Of a stretch of 5,208 nt of DNA, positions 3,842 to 5,208 are shown piece by piece. Location of the stretch: assembly GCA_964650405.1 (NCBI GenBank), contig CAZYTO010000335.1, positions 1 to 5,208 on the forward strand, in the 5' to 3' direction. A program made the position numbers and the translations under genes. The notes below the pieces were generated by a model. That model was not told the DNA's origin, made no database searches, and saw nothing but the letters and a program-made list of their open reading frames with translations. Each line of letters starts with the position of its first letter. Position 1 is the first letter of the stretch. The DNA is from CAZYTO01 sp964650405 (GTDB lineage: Bacteria > Acidobacteriota > Thermoanaerobaculia > Gp7-AA8).

Positions 3842-5208
3842 ATGGCCGAAGTCAAGTCCAAAGAAGCCGTCGAAGCGATGGAAGTCGCCGAAGCCTCCCG
3901 CGAGGAAACGTGGGAGAAGCCTTCCTTCGTCGGAGACCTCTTCCTCGGCAACCTCAATCTCGACCTCATCCATCCCTTCCCCGAACAACCCGAGCCCGAC
4001 AAGAAGGAAGCCGACGAGTTCCTGGCGAAGCTCGAGCGCTTCCTGGCCGAGAGCGTCGATGCCGACAAGATCGACGAACAGGGCGAATACGACTACTCGC
4101 TCTTCGAGGGCTTCAACCGGCTCGGCGCCTGGGGCATGAAGATCCCCAAGGAGTACGGTGGTCTCGGTTTCAGCGCCACGAACTACAACCGGGCCATCGG
4201 CCTGGTGGCGACGTGGTGCGGCTCCTCGGTGGCCTGGCTCTCCGCACACCAGTCCATCGGCGTCCCGCAGCCGCTCAAGCTCTTCGGCACGGAGGAGCAG
4301 AAGAAGAAGTGGCTGCCACGGCTGGCCAACGGCGCCATCTCCGCGTTCGCGCTGACCGAACCTGGCGTCGGCTCCGACCCGGCCAAGATGGCCACCAGGG
4401 CCGTGCCCACGCCGGACGGCAAGGGCTTCCTCATCAGCGGCGAGAAGCTGTGGTGCACGAACGGTCTCAAGGCCGAGCTGCTCGTGGTCATGTGCCAGAC
4501 CCCGCCGAAGGTGGTCAAGGGTAAAGAGAAGAAGCAGATCACGGCCTTCGTCGTCGAGATGAACACGCCGGGCGTCGAAGTGGCGCATCGCTGCCAGTTC
4601 ATGGGGCTGCGCGGCATCGGCAACGTGCTCATTCGCTTCAAGGACGTCTACGTTCCCCGCGAGAACATCCTCTGGGGGGAAGGCCTGGGGCTGAAGCTGG
4701 CCCTGATCACCCTGAACACCGGGCGCCTGACCATTCCCGCCGGCTGCGCGGCCAGCGGCAGGAAGATGCTGGAGATCGCGAAGGACTGGGGGCAGGAGCG
4801 CGTGCAGTGGGGCGCACCGATCGCCAAGCACGAAGCGGTGGCGGCGAAGATCGCCTGGATGGCCTCGCACACGTTCGCCATGGAAGCGATCGTGTGGCTG
4901 ACGTCGGGCCTGGCCGACCGCGGGGACGTCGACCTTCGCCTGGAAGCGGCCATGGCCAAGCTGTTCAACACCGAGGTGGCCTGGCAGTGCGTCGACCACC
5001 TGGTGCAGATCCGCGGAGGCCGCGGCTTCGAGACCGCCACGTCCCTCCGCGAGCGCGGCGAGAAGGCGTACCCAGTGGAGCGGATCATGCGCGATATGCG
5101 CATCAACCGCATCTTCGAGGGCACGAGCGAGATCCAGCACCTCTTCATCGCCCGCGAGGCGGTCGATCCGCACATGAAGCGCGGCTACAAGATCCTGCAG
5201 CCCGAGAC
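3842..5208 (+). CDS. Acyl-CoA dehydrogenase, VLCAD-like (C-terminus cut by the window end)
   Basis: The frame stays open for 455 codons to the window end. This FAD enzyme catalyses the first, alpha-beta dehydrogenation step of fatty-acid beta-oxidation. An N-terminal extension of about 50 residues (with KPSFVGDLFLGNLNLDLIHP at 26-45) precedes the usual helical domain, which contains GAWGMKIPKEYGGLGF. The FAD/substrate motif is TEPGVGSD (172-179), followed by GEKLWCTNG (200-208) in the beta domain. The C-terminal helical domain carries QIRGGRGFE (389-397) and RINRIFEGTSEIQ, whose Glu426 aligns with the catalytic base of MCAD and VLCAD (EGT motif). Between GGRGFE and VERIMRD an extra loop (TATSLRERGEKAYP, 398-411) is longer than in MCAD-type enzymes. 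The N-terminal extension and the continuation past FIAREAVDPHMKRGYK suggest the longer VLCAD/ACAD9-like class, which has a further C-terminal domain; that part would lie outside the window. Substrate chain length is inferred. A FadR-type operator controls its promoter. Confidence 0.93.
   Translation, partial: MAEVKSKEAVEAMEVAEASREETWEKPSFVGDLFLGNLNLDLIHPFPEQPEPDKKEADEFLAKLERFLAESVDADKIDEQGEYDYSLFEGFNRLGAWGMKIPKEYGGLGFSATNYNRAIGLVATWCGSSVAWLSAHQSIGVPQPLKLFGTEEQKKKWLPRLANGAISAFALTEPGVGSDPAKMATRAVPTPDGKGFLISGEKLWCTNGLKAELLVVMCQTPPKVVKGKEKKQITAFVVEMNTPGVEVAHRCQFMGLRGIGNVLIRFKDVYVPRENILWGEGLGLKLALITLNTGRLTIPAGCAASGRKMLEIAKDWGQERVQWGAPIAKHEAVAAKIAWMASHTFAMEAIVWLTSGLADRGDVDLRLEAAMAKLFNTEVAWQCVDHLVQIRGGRGFETATSLRERGEKAYPVERIMRDMRINRIFEGTSEIQHLFIAREAVDPHMKRGYKILQPE

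Noticed and set aside
3818..5173. 451-codon minus-strand ORF
   Set aside because: It is exactly antisense to the acyl-CoA dehydrogenase, whose catalytic motifs are intact; composition is typical of a GC-rich shadow frame.

Overview
This is a high-GC bacterial window with dense genes and long spurious antisense ORFs. No marker fixes the taxon. The style of the XRE regulator, the heptamer intergenic repeats and the VLCAD-like acyl-CoA dehydrogenase would fit an Acidobacteriota-type soil or aquatic bacterium, but that is inference at moderate to low confidence. No mobile elements, RNA genes or CRISPR arrays were seen.

Layout from left to right: (1) A partial XRE-type HTH regulator on the minus strand (1-370), cut by the window edge. 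It has a textbook sigma70-like promoter so close to the ATG that the mRNA should be almost leaderless. A 13-bp direct repeat with palindromic cores overlaps that promoter and is a likely autoregulatory operator. (2) A divergent plus-strand gene (516-2009) for a Ycf46-like AAA+ ATPase. It is flanked on both sides by short heptamer-type repeat arrays in inverted orientation. (3) Convergent to it, folE (GTP cyclohydrolase I, 2056-2727, minus). (4) A strong GC hairpin terminator (2831-2857) and the gene it serves, a secreted Arg-rich protein (2887-3546, minus) that appears to contain a duplicated small beta/OB-like domain. (5) A regulatory region of about 295 bp, then a VLCAD-like acyl-CoA dehydrogenase (3842 to the window end, plus), truncated at its C-terminus by the window edge.

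The genes look like independent transcription units: two divergent pairs, one convergent pair and one terminator-separated tandem pair. They do not form one pathway. Folate/pterin synthesis (folE), fatty-acid beta-oxidation (acyl-CoA dehydrogenase), an ATPase of unclear role and an envelope protein simply sit side by side.

The best regulatory signal is upstream of the acyl-CoA dehydrogenase. A perfect 7-4-7 inverted repeat, TGAATGA-GCAT-TCATTCA, sits between a perfect TTGACA -35 and a CATACT -10. Its arms and spacing match the operator known for Bacillus FadR, the TetR-family repressor of beta-oxidation genes. No obviously new multi-gene system is visible; the most unusual points are the regulatory architectures and the inverted heptamer arrays around the ATPase gene.
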